This document shows positions 7,527 to 14,618 of a stretch of DNA of 25,236 nucleotides, piece after piece. Source of the stretch: a virus; IMG/VR virus record IMGVR_UViG_3300023087_000088, positions 1 through 25,236 of that record, one strand, 5' to 3'. Positions within the stretch are counted from its first letter, which is position 1; each line of letters begins with the position of its first letter. The translations under genes were made by a program, and so were the position numbers. The notes below the pieces were generated by a model. That model did not search any database and was not told the origin of the DNA. It worked only from the letters and a program-made list of their open reading frames with translations.

Positions 7527-7550
7527 CAATGGGGGATTGCTCCCCCATAT
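7527..7550 (-). terminator. Hairpin terminator after gene 32
   Basis: On the minus strand ATGGGGG and CCCCCAT (7542-7548 and 7529-7535) form a 7-bp stem around the loop AGCAAT, followed by TGCTTTTTAG. It lies 8 bases after the gene 32 stop and before uvsX. The T-run begins three bases after the stem, so termination is probably partial. Confidence 0.75.
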
Positions 7551-7556
7551 AATTTG

Positions 7557-8522
7557 TTATTGTCCTTGACGGTTTCTAATCATTGCTAGAATGTCTTGTG
7601 CATTACCTTCTGCAGGAGCCGCTTCAGCCGCAGGTGCTGCCGCTGGTGCTTCTTCTACTACAGGTGCTGCCTCAGGTGCTGGTGCAGGAGCAGGAGTAGT
7701 AGCCGCTGGTGCTACTGGATCGCCTGTACGTGCCGCCATACCTGCTGGACGGAAGTATTGTCCCCAACGGTCCATGTCAAATGCTTCACCGTCTACTGAC
7801 GCTTCAAACATTTCTTGCATGACCTTAAGTTCTACTTCACCTGGCTTTTTAGGTAGGAAGTCATTTAGATTAAACAAGCCGTTGTTGTTAACTGCATTCA
7901 TTTCTGCATCAGTTAGTGGACGCTCTCTACGAGCCCACTGTGAAGTAGAGTAGTCTGCGTATCCGCCTTTTGAAGTTTTGTTAAGACGGAAGTCAACACC
8001 AGCAGTATAATCTGTTGGCAATTCTTCCATATCAGGATCCATAAGAGCCTGTTTAATGATTTGGAAGATTTGAGGACCAATAATAAATCTACGGATTGGA
8101 TTTTCCGGAGTAGTATCCTCTGCAATTGGATTGTCAGTTACAAAGCCTTGGAAAATATAAGAACGTTTTTTCCAGTACTTACGACCCATATCTTCTAGAC
8201 TTGGATCTTTAAACCAGCCACGTACTTCATTAAGAATGTTACATGTCTCGCCGTACATTTCCATACACGGAATTTGTACTTGTACTGGCTTGCTACCAGT
8301 TTCACCTTTCACACCTGCGAAAGGAAGTTTAATCATCAAACGTTCTACCCAAAAGAACGTATTATCTGCGTTGCCGTCTGGCAAGAAACGCATAGTAGAA
8401 GTTTCACCTTCTTTCATGTTCCAAAATGGGTAAATTGCGTTGTCGCCGCCGCCTGAAGAATTACCTGATGAACGGTTTTCTTGTTCTTTGAGCTTTGCTC
8501 TGATTTCTGCTAATGATGCCAT
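7557..8522 (-). CDS. 32: Single-stranded DNA-binding protein gp32
   Basis: A 321-aa gp32-type ssDNA-binding protein, near the 301 aa of T4 gp32. The N-terminal basic region (IRAKLKEQENRSS) corresponds to the cooperativity segment. The core runs from AIYPFWNMKEGETSTMRFLPDG through KRSYIFQGFVTD to about residue 250. A long Ala/Pro linker at about 260-305 leads to the short ending QDILAMIRNRQGQ. Only two cysteines are present (residues 86 and 94), so the Cys3-His zinc site of T4 gp32 is not complete. An excellent AAGGAGG lies upstream of the ATG. It is driven by a sigma70-like promoter at 8588-8615 and has a structured leader. It coats ssDNA and coordinates UvsX, UvsY and the replisome. Confidence 0.93.
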   Translation of the reverse strand: MASLAEIRAKLKEQENRSSGNSSGGGDNAIYPFWNMKEGETSTMRFLPDGNADNTFFWVERLMIKLPFAGVKGETGSKPVQVQIPCMEMYGETCNILNEVRGWFKDPSLEDMGRKYWKKRSYIFQGFVTDNPIAEDTTPENPIRRFIIGPQIFQIIKQALMDPDMEELPTDYTAGVDFRLNKTSKGGYADYSTSQWARRERPLTDAEMNAVNNNGLFNLNDFLPKKPGEVELKVMQEMFEASVDGEAFDMDRWGQYFRPAGMAARTGDPVAPAATTPAPAPAPEAAPVVEEAPAAAPAAEAAPAEGNAQDILAMIRNRQGQ

Positions 8523-8532
8523 AGTTATGCCT

Positions 8533-8580
8533 CCTTAAATTATTGCCTATGTCTATGTGCCTTTAAAGTGTATAGCACAT
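8533..8580 (-). promoter_or_regulatory. Possible pseudoknot in gene 32 leader covering the ribosome site
   Basis: In the predicted leader, ATGTGC (8580-8575) pairs with GCACAT (8560-8555). In the 14-base loop, CTTTAAA (8568-8562) can pair with TTTAAGG (8539-8533), seven pairs with one G-U, and this includes part of the AAGGAGG ribosome site. This is an H-type pseudoknot at the extreme 5' end of the message. T4 gene 32 is autoregulated through a 5' leader pseudoknot where gp32 starts to bind. The role here is inferred. Confidence 0.5.
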
Positions 8581-8587
8581 ACTGTAT

Positions 8588-8615
8588 ACTATACACTCTT
8601 AAGATCAAAAGTCAA
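8588..8615 (-). promoter_or_regulatory. Sigma70-type promoter for gene 32
   Basis: On the minus strand TTGACT (8615-8610) and TATAGT (8593-8588) are 16 bases apart. Transcription is expected to start near 8582, giving a leader of about 60 bases. A 9-bp inverted repeat, AGTGTATAG (8567-8575) and CTATACACT (8589-8597), overlaps the -10 box and could be an operator. No late box is present, so this is read as an early promoter. Confidence 0.6.
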
Positions 8616-8636
8616 GTGTTTTTTTGACTTTTTTTT
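8607..8636 (-). terminator. Weak hairpin after the 791-aa gene
   Basis: AAAAGTCAA (8607-8615) and TTGACTTTT (8624-8632) form a 9-bp AT-rich stem with an 8-base loop. On the minus strand only four T follow within the stem end; the longer T-run is on the plus strand, where no gene needs it. Its right arm also supplies the -35 of the gene 32 promoter. Termination is possible but unproven. Confidence 0.35.
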
Positions 8637-8645
8637 GCCTTTTTA

Positions 8646-11021
8646 TTAAAGATTCGCCAATTCGCGAATTCTATTGAGCTCGTTTGAGCTCTGATTCATC
8701 TCAACAAACTTGTGTTGTACTGCTTCGATGAACTTTTCTGCTACAGGAACGTATTTGTCACCGTAGTCTTTTTCTACCATTGTTAGAACTGCTGTTTCAC
8801 CTTTAGGGAATGATCCAGTTTCTCTATCAAAGTAAGAAAGAATAAATTCTGTTACTGGTACTTTAGCATCTCCGCTTTCTTGTAGTGATGTACCTGTTGG
8901 TTGTGGATCAATGTCATCAAATAGTAGTCCAAAGAACCATTTAATAACACGAAGACCGCCGATAATTGTTAAAAGTACTAGTCCTAGTGGCAACCAGTTT
9001 TGAGCCGCAATTTTTGCAATTTGGCTGATTGTGCTACCTTCAAATGATGGTAGAGCATCTTGTAGTTTCTTAGCCGCATCGCTTTGTGTTACTGCCTCAA
9101 TGCCTGACTTGGCTAGATCGGTTGCTTTATCCATTGCACTGTCTAAGCCGCCGGTGCCGCCTGTAACTTGATTAGCAACATCGTCAACTTTGCCTGTAAC
9201 TGCACCAACTGCTTGGTTGACCTTGTTAGCAATGCTATCGTTTGCTGTAGCAATCGTATTTTGTAAAGTGTCGAGCTTATCGCCAACTGCTCCAATATTA
9301 TCTGAAATGCTATCTTTCAAATCGTTTTGCATATATTTTGCCGCACCAATAGTTGCACCAGTTGCCACAAGTGGTGCCGCAACGTTTGATTTTCCAATAG
9401 CACTTGCCGCTTGGCCAGCACCTTTGGCCAACCCCTTGGCCGCATCACCTGCTACTTTACCTGCGGCCGATGCCGCATCACCTGCTACTTTACCTGCGGC
9501 CGATGCCGCATCACCTGCTTTGCCAGTCACTTTTGAAATAAATGATTGACTTGGCATTTCAATACCTTTGTCAATTGTTTTACCTAATCCCGGAGCAACT
9601 TCGTCAGCTTTCTTTTGAGCCGCATCGACTGCAATTTTGTTAATATCTGCAAGTGCGTCTGCTTGTTGTGCTGTATCTGGAGCACCTTTTGGAGGTGTAC
9701 CGTCGGCTGCTTTACCTGCCACACTTGCCGCATCGTCAGCACCTTTGCCAAATGCTTTGCCAATTGCGTCAATAGCGTTCTTGCCTGCTTTAGCAGTTTT
9801 GCTTAAAATAAAACTAAGTCCGCCTTCGTTAAGTTGTGCTTCAGCTAGTTGCGATTCGCTTAAACTAGAAGTATATGCTTTCCATAACTTTGTATGGCTC
9901 ATATTGTTAAATTGCTCTAGTGTTGTTACGTTTTCGATAACAAAATCAATGTAGTCTTTCTTTTCTGTCTTGTGTTCTGCAAAGTTACCTAAACTTTCAT
10001 CGAACATCTTGTCAAAATCGGGATTCATGTTTTCTCCTTTTGTTGCGTCTGTTAACTCTTCTAAAGATAGTTCTTTTGTCTTGCTGTTCTCACTTACTAG
10101 TTTATAGATATAAGGAAAAACATCTTTTAGTTCTTCATTAAACTGTTTAACAGTAAGTTGCTCAATCCAATCCCCTTGAATATCTTCCGGAACAACAACA
10201 TCGTCCTCAGGAGAAAAGGCTTCGTAATATTCTCTGTAAAAACTTTCTTTTTGAAGTTTATGAATAGTGGTTTTAATTGTGTCTAAACGTTCGTTTACGG
10301 CATCAGCATAACCACCTAACCCTTCAGCCATTACAGCTGATCTGTTCATGTAAGTTTTAAACTTTCTTAGTTTTGATAATTCTTCAGAAAGTCCAATTAC
10401 ATGTTTACCAAAGTCGTCGTACAAGTTACCACCTTCACTAACGTGACGTGCTATTGCTCTTGCACCACTTAAATGCTTGTAAGGATATTTAAATCTTTCA
10501 CCATCGGCGTTTTCAATATGAATACTTTTAATCTTTGTCGATCTATTTGTTTCATAATTCATACTTTCTGTATGTGTAATAATTAACTTTGAACTGCCAA
10601 TATCTTGGAAGCTCTTTTTACTTGTGCCGTATAATTTTGATTCGCTCATTGTGGTGTCTCCGAATTTTTCCTTACGTAAATATTCGTAATCTCTTCTATC
10701 TAAATTGCTTTTCGTAATATCCCTTATATCAAAGTTCAGCATACGCTTTTTAGCAAACATTCTTAGTTCTTTTAAAAATGAATACCAGTTATCTTTGCCT
10801 ATCTGATCTTCATCAAACAATTTCTGACTGTACATAATAGTTAAAGATTTTTCATCAAGAGCTAAATTTACGTTTTGTCCGTTTGTAATCTTTACATCAA
10901 AAAACCTAGCTTGGCCAGGTTCGTTAGTAATTGTGCTTTCTTGATTGCCAAGAGTTACGTTTTGATAACGTCCTCTAATTTTATCAAATAAATCTTTCGC
11001 TATGATATCTAACTTGTCCAT
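8646..11021 (-). CDS. Large repeat-containing, membrane-anchored phage protein
   Basis: A 791-aa protein placed between gp17 and gene 32; I recognise the type from marine T4-like phages but not its function. Residues 1-250 form a globular basic domain (for example KYPYKHLSGARAIARHVSEGG). Residues 260-420 are helical and charged. Residues about 420-670 are rich in Ala, Gly, Lys and Asp, including 11-residue repeats of the GKVAGDAASAA kind at about 507-530, which resemble LEA-type repeats. One membrane segment, LPLGLVLLTIIGG with RVIKWFFGLLF after it, lies near 677-699, and about 90 soluble residues follow. The ATG at 11021 lies 4 bases after a late box. An upstream in-frame ATG at 11069 lies inside gp17 and upstream of the promoter, so it is not preferred. 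Late timing suggests a virion, internal head or lysis-stage protein; this is inference. Confidence 0.75.
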   Translation of the reverse strand: MDKLDIIAKDLFDKIRGRYQNVTLGNQESTITNEPGQARFFDVKITNGQNVNLALDEKSLTIMYSQKLFDEDQIGKDNWYSFLKELRMFAKKRMLNFDIRDITKSNLDRRDYEYLRKEKFGDTTMSESKLYGTSKKSFQDIGSSKLIITHTESMNYETNRSTKIKSIHIENADGERFKYPYKHLSGARAIARHVSEGGNLYDDFGKHVIGLSEELSKLRKFKTYMNRSAVMAEGLGGYADAVNERLDTIKTTIHKLQKESFYREYYEAFSPEDDVVVPEDIQGDWIEQLTVKQFNEELKDVFPYIYKLVSENSKTKELSLEELTDATKGENMNPDFDKMFDESLGNFAEHKTEKKDYIDFVIENVTTLEQFNNMSHTKLWKAYTSSLSESQLAEAQLNEGGLSFILSKTAKAGKNAIDAIGKAFGKGADDAASVAGKAADGTPPKGAPDTAQQADALADINKIAVDAAQKKADEVAPGLGKTIDKGIEMPSQSFISKVTGKAGDAASAAGKVAGDAASAAGKVAGDAAKGLAKGAGQAASAIGKSNVAAPLVATGATIGAAKYMQNDLKDSISDNIGAVGDKLDTLQNTIATANDSIANKVNQAVGAVTGKVDDVANQVTGGTGGLDSAMDKATDLAKSGIEAVTQSDAAKKLQDALPSFEGSTISQIAKIAAQNWLPLGLVLLTIIGGLRVIKWFFGLLFDDIDPQPTGTSLQESGDAKVPVTEFILSYFDRETGSFPKGETAVLTMVEKDYGDKYVPVAEKFIEAVQHKFVEMNQSSNELNRIRELANL
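9439..9519 (-). repeat. 33-bp tandem repeat coding for 11-residue units
   Basis: Two identical 33-base units (9439-9471 and 9472-9504), followed by a 15-base partial third, lie inside the 791-aa gene. Each codes for 11 residues of the GDAASAAGKVA type. The perfect DNA identity points to recent duplication or slippage, and the frame is kept. Confidence 0.9.
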
Positions 11022-11025
11022 ACTG

Positions 11026-11033
11026 TATTTATC
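11026..11033 (-). promoter_or_regulatory. T4-type late promoter box GATAAATA
   Basis: GATAAATAC on the minus strand, 4 bases before the ATG at 11021, with no Shine-Dalgarno. It overlaps the stop codon of gp17. The nine bases TAAATACAG followed by TATG also occur before the gene at 17324. Confidence 0.65.
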
Positions 11034-12609
11034 AATAACCACTAATGAATATAGGCATCGGCGGTTCATAATCCTCGTCTGTTTCTGCCTGCGTAAAAGT
11101 ATTGTACACTCTTGGATCCCAATCTTTTAAAACACCCATCATTCTTATAGCAAGAAGTGTTGCACTTATAAGGTCATCCGTCATACCTACTTTTGCTTGA
11201 TAACTAGATCCTGTTGCAACGTAACCTTTTAGTTCTGAAATTAAGGGCTTTGAATGCACAATCATTTTATCATTTTCTATCATGGTTTTTAAACGACTAC
11301 ACGCAGTAACCTTTGTACTGTGTGTAGTATTGAAACCTTTGCGGAATTTACGAACGTGTCCTTTGCGGATAGGCTCACTGACGAACAAACCCGGAATGTT
11401 CTCTTCTCCGTAATCGTTTATAACAATAAGGGCAGCCTCGCCTAGTCCATTGTTTTCCACGCTCCAATAAATTCCTTGCGGGTTACTTGTGGTATCAGCA
11501 ACATATTTACATATGTCTGATAAAACTCTAATTTGTCCTGGGATAGCAGTTGTGTTATGACGCCATTCTGCTACTTGTTCATATGTAGGGAGTTCTATAA
11601 CTTGTATTGCGGCATAGTCGCCTCCTGTTCCCATGCTTGGATCAAGTGCAATACAATACGTGTACTCTGGAGATGGCTTTTTATACCAACGTGTTTGACC
11701 CATATTAAGTATTGGACTGCCGCCTTCCATTACAGCAAGTTTAATTGAGTTAATTAATGTTTCGTCGAATACTAAGAATTCACATCCGTACTCACGACGG
11801 AACTTTTCTTCGCCAATACGTCCAATTTCTGCATCACGCCATTTTTCATCACGGTCGGGGTGTTCGTCCCAACTTGCTCTAAATGCATGAAATCCGTTAA
11901 TACCTACTTCACTTTCGTTTCCTGACTCGTCAAACTTTTGTTCTGCTTGTTTCCAAATAGTAGCAAATGTATCTTCATCACTGTTTGGTGTGCTGGTAAT
12001 AATAGCACGACCACCTGTTGCTAGTGTAGGTGATATTGAAGTCCAAAACTCTTCCGCAATGTTAGGTTGTACAAACGCAAACTCGTCACAGTATAGTAGC
12101 GAGATAGACATACCACGTCCTGTGTTGCCTGTTGTTGTTTGACTTACAATGCGTGATCCGTTTTCGAACTCAATGCTACCTTTGTTGTAACTTGTAACAC
12201 CTGCTCTAATATGGTCTGGACACGTTTCATATACATAGCGTATACGTGCCATAATCTCCTGTGCACCTGTGTATTTGTGTGCGGCAATTAGAATAGTTTG
12301 ATCTGGATTAAACATTGCATACCAAGCAAGATAGATAGCCGCACAAGTAGTCTTACCTGTTTGTCTTGGCATCATATTAATATTAAATCTATAACTGTGA
12401 TATGAATGCATTAAACGCAATTGATATTCATAGGGATCGAATAAAAGTTTACCTTGCACAGGATGTTGAATAAATGCAAAGTGTCTTGCAAAATACAAGT
12501 ATCCTAGATCGGGGTCCATACATTGAGCAAGATCTTGAATCTGCTGTTCTGTGTATTGTTCTCGTTGATTTGCTTTTTTGGTTAAAACACCATCTAAACT
12601 CTTACTCAT
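11032..12609 (-). CDS. 17: Terminase large subunit gp17
   Basis: A 525-aa DNA-packaging motor, shorter than T4 gp17 (610 aa) but with all key parts. The ATPase domain has Walker A PRQTGKTT (81-88), Walker B LLYCDEF with the DE pair at 175-176, and the coupling motif TSTPN (205-209). The RNase H-like nuclease domain has ALDPSMGTGGDYAAI with Asp at 323 and 331, SVENNGLG with Glu at about 385, and MTDDLISATLLAI as the third acidic site. It pumps DNA into the prohead through the portal and cuts the concatemer at headful. The gene starts three bases after the stop of the 2OG-oxygenase-like gene and is probably transcribed with it from the late box at 13176-13183. Confidence 0.97.
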   Translation of the reverse strand: MSKSLDGVLTKKANQREQYTEQQIQDLAQCMDPDLGYLYFARHFAFIQHPVQGKLLFDPYEYQLRLMHSYHSYRFNINMMPRQTGKTTCAAIYLAWYAMFNPDQTILIAAHKYTGAQEIMARIRYVYETCPDHIRAGVTSYNKGSIEFENGSRIVSQTTTGNTGRGMSISLLYCDEFAFVQPNIAEEFWTSISPTLATGGRAIITSTPNSDEDTFATIWKQAEQKFDESGNESEVGINGFHAFRASWDEHPDRDEKWRDAEIGRIGEEKFRREYGCEFLVFDETLINSIKLAVMEGGSPILNMGQTRWYKKPSPEYTYCIALDPSMGTGGDYAAIQVIELPTYEQVAEWRHNTTAIPGQIRVLSDICKYVADTTSNPQGIYWSVENNGLGEAALIVINDYGEENIPGLFVSEPIRKGHVRKFRKGFNTTHSTKVTACSRLKTMIENDKMIVHSKPLISELKGYVATGSSYQAKVGMTDDLISATLLAIRMMGVLKDWDPRVYNTFTQAETDEDYEPPMPIFISGY

Positions 12610-12612
12610 GAT

Positions 12613-13170
12613 CTACTCAAAATCAAAAAAGAAACTTAATGTTTTACGTTTGTCAAATGTAAAATCATTTACTGGAGAATGTAGCATTTGTCCGCTATAC
12701 ATTACCATTCTATTAGGACACGCTCCAATTTCTATATCTGGAACTGTGTCATACTGTGTCCTATAAAACGCTGTACCTCCACTCGATGTTTGATCGAAAT
12801 ATAACATACCTGCTACACCTGTATGATCAGTATGCGGCGGATGATACTTCGTGTTCTTTTTTGACTGTAGTACCTCCTCTGTTATTGTATACCTCAACAG
12901 CATATGCCAGTTTTTAATTGGCTTGCCTATAATAGATTTTATCTTGTTATATATTAATTTATCCAAATTTTCATCAAAGGTATGTACATGCTCTGTTTCA
13001 TAAACAGGATATGCTTGTAATCTATTGCCGTAGTATATTCCGTACGGTTGATATATTGCATCAAATTTGTAGTCATAAAACTTTTCGTTTATTTCTTCAA
13101 AATCTTTAGGTTCTAAAAAACAATGATCGACGTAGAATCCGCCGCTTTCTATATAGTCCTGAATGTCCAT
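12613..13170 (-). CDS. 2OG-Fe(II) oxygenase-like protein
   Basis: A 185-aa protein with the jelly-roll pattern of 2-oxoglutarate/Fe(II) dioxygenases (DUF6445-like). The iron triad is visible: HTD at 113-115 inside YHPPHTDHTG, and the distal His at 164 in SGQMLHSP. Arg 175 in DKRKTLSFFF would bind 2-oxoglutarate. SSGGTAFY and a basic PNRMVMY lead into the last strands, as in prolyl hydroxylase-like phage proteins. The substrate is unknown; a virion or host protein, or a sugar, are options. The ATG lies 5 bases after a TGTAAATA late box, with no Shine-Dalgarno. It is directly upstream of gp17 in the same unit. Many marine T4-like phages carry such genes. Confidence 0.7.
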   Translation of the reverse strand: MDIQDYIESGGFYVDHCFLEPKDFEEINEKFYDYKFDAIYQPYGIYYGNRLQAYPVYETEHVHTFDENLDKLIYNKIKSIIGKPIKNWHMLLRYTITEEVLQSKKNTKYHPPHTDHTGVAGMLYFDQTSSGGTAFYRTQYDTVPDIEIGACPNRMVMYSGQMLHSPVNDFTFDKRKTLSFFFDFE

Positions 13171-13175
13171 GAAAA

Positions 13176-13183
13176 TATTTACA
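13176..13183 (-). promoter_or_regulatory. T4-type late promoter box TGTAAATA
   Basis: TGTAAATA on the minus strand, 5 bases before the ATG of the 2OG-oxygenase-like gene, without a Shine-Dalgarno. Its first base is the end of the T-run of the terminator at 13183-13209, so promoter and terminator abut. Confidence 0.55.
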
Positions 13184-13209
13184 AAAAAATAGCGGCCGAA
13201 GCCGCTATT
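13183..13209 (-). terminator. Terminator with TTCG tetraloop
   Basis: On the minus strand AATAGCGGC and GCCGCTATT form a 9-bp stem around the tetraloop TTCG, followed directly by a run of T. This is a textbook intrinsic terminator, 17 bases after the stop of the 273-aa gene. Confidence 0.9.
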
Positions 13210-13226
13210 ATGAGTTTATTTTTGAT

Positions 13227-14048
13227 TTAAGCCTTTACGCAATTATCAACTGTTTTGCCACCCTTTTTCTTGGTGCCCATACGCTTGTAGCCTTTCCAAC
13301 AAGCCTTGCCGTCAACGCCTTTTTGCTTTTCTGTTTCTACAGTCTTTTTTTTTGATTCGTACATGCTTTTTAGTTCTGCTCTAAGTTTTGCTTCTAGTGC
13401 CATAGGATTGTCACCGTCTGCTGCCTTAGGATGTGCGTTCTTTTCTTTGTTAAGTCCGCCTGCTAAATCTCTAGTCATGTATTGTGTGTCTTTGTATTCT
13501 TCTTCTGGTTCGTTTGCATAGCAATCTTCGTCAACATCTTCTTCGTCTTCGTGCGGACTTGCGTGTTCACCACAGTCACTGCAGATACCCATACCGTTTT
13601 CGTAGTTCTTTATAGGGGCGTCACAGCATGAGCTGTTTGGTCCATCGTAACGGCCTTCGCCCATATCTTCGTCTTCTGGGGCCATAATAGCCTTTAACTT
13701 GACCATTTCATCGCCTGCACTAGGAGGTCCCATTTTTGGTTCTGGCATTGGCATTGGCATAGGTGCTTTAGGAGCATCTGCTCCAGTTGCCGCTCTAATT
13801 AATCCCATTAAATCTTCTACATTTTCTTTGCCTTTGGCGTTTAGATTTACATTGATTGACACTGGTTGTCCATCATCTTGCGGTGCCATTGGTGCAGGTG
13901 CTTGCATTGGCATGTCACCACACTCTGTTGTCGCCGCATCAAAAGATTCTAAAATCTTTTTCATTTCGTTTGATTCTTGTTTTGCTGGGCCTTCAAATGT
14001 TCCATTTTCAATAGCATTTAAATTGCCTAGTAGTTTATTCATATCCAT
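13227..14048 (-). CDS. Structural-type protein with zinc knuckle and basic C-terminus
   Basis: A 273-aa protein of low complexity whose function I do not recognise. Residues 50-125 are rich in Pro, Met and Ala. About residues 140-165 carry two cysteine pairs, SSCCDAP and GICSDCGEH, that look like a small zinc knuckle. About 165-185 is very acidic. The C-terminus is basic and ends CWKGYKRMGTKKKGGKTVDN, a motif I associate with structural proteins of marine T4-like phages. AGGAGG lies seven bases before the first ATG; a second in-frame ATG is two codons later. It follows the 183-aa gene by three bases and ends at a strong terminator. A scaffold, core or virion role is inference from the late operon. 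Confidence 0.65.
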   Translation of the reverse strand: MDMNKLLGNLNAIENGTFEGPAKQESNEMKKILESFDAATTECGDMPMQAPAPMAPQDDGQPVSINVNLNAKGKENVEDLMGLIRAATGADAPKAPMPMPMPEPKMGPPSAGDEMVKLKAIMAPEDEDMGEGRYDGPNSSCCDAPIKNYENGMGICSDCGEHASPHEDEEDVDEDCYANEPEEEYKDTQYMTRDLAGGLNKEKNAHPKAADGDNPMALEAKLRAELKSMYESKKKTVETEKQKGVDGKACWKGYKRMGTKKKGGKTVDNCVKA

Positions 14049-14051
14049 TTG

Positions 14052-14603
14052 TTAGCCTCCTACAACCGATTTGGTGTTTTCTTCTGTGCTGATATCTGCA
14101 GACTCTCCTTTTGGAGCACCGTCTACAGGATCAATATCTCTTTCGTTGCGAGCCTTTTCTAGTTCAGCAAGTAAACTCATTACTCTGCTAGTGCCTACTT
14201 CTTCCTGAGCTGATTCTCCGCCCATATCTTCTGTTTCTAGTTTTGTTTCATAAGGTGCATCTTCTTGACCATCTTGATATGCTTCTTGTGGCTCATTTAC
14301 ATTTCTTACAATTACATGTGCTTGATCAATGTTACAGCAATTACCTACATACTCACGCATAATTTGAGGTGTAGTTGGATAGTCTAGCGTTGCTTCGTAG
14401 TAAGTAATTTCAACATTGTCTAATTGTGGAAAATCTAGAGGTCTTTTTTGAATTGGTGTTTTCTTGCCTGGGGAAATAGTGCCTTTAAATTTCTGTAAGG
14501 CAGTTTCAAGTGTATCTGCAAACCCTTCTGGAATCGGTCCTGCAACACCAATTTTAAATTCATATTGTTTTTTTGCTGTTTGTATATAATTTTCTAATAA
14601 CAT
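14052..14603 (-). CDS. Conserved late protein of unknown function
   Basis: A 183-aa protein. The first 110 residues look globular (YIQTAKKQYEFKIGVAGPIP and then ITYYEATLDYPTTPQIMREY, with a CC pair at about 90). The last 70 are acidic and probably disordered (ETEDMGGESAQEEVGTSR). I know similar proteins beside the terminase genes in marine T4-like phages but not a function. The late box at 14620-14627 lies 16 bases upstream with a GAGGTG ribosome site between. It is followed by the 273-aa gene in one two-gene unit that ends at the terminator at 13183. A virion or assembly role is inferred. Confidence 0.65.
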   Translation of the reverse strand: MLLENYIQTAKKQYEFKIGVAGPIPEGFADTLETALQKFKGTISPGKKTPIQKRPLDFPQLDNVEITYYEATLDYPTTPQIMREYVGNCCNIDQAHVIVRNVNEPQEAYQDGQEDAPYETKLETEDMGGESAQEEVGTSRVMSLLAELEKARNERDIDPVDGAPKGESADISTEENTKSVVGG

Positions 14604-14618
14604 AGTACACCTCTATAC

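Noticed and set aside
7591-7953. Plus-strand open frames over gene 32
   Set aside because: They are the antisense of the Ala/Pro-rich linker codons; low-complexity Ala/Gly/Thr product, no ribosome site.
9439-9519. CRISPR-like repeat
   Set aside because: The units are adjacent without spacers, keep the reading frame and code for an 11-residue protein repeat.
9190-9954. Plus-strand open frames over the 791-aa gene
   Set aside because: They mirror the Ala/Gly repeat region and have no start signal or motif.
11022-11069. Longer start (ATG at 11069) for the 791-aa protein
   Set aside because: It lies inside gp17 and upstream of the late box; the box and the usual N-terminus favour 11021.
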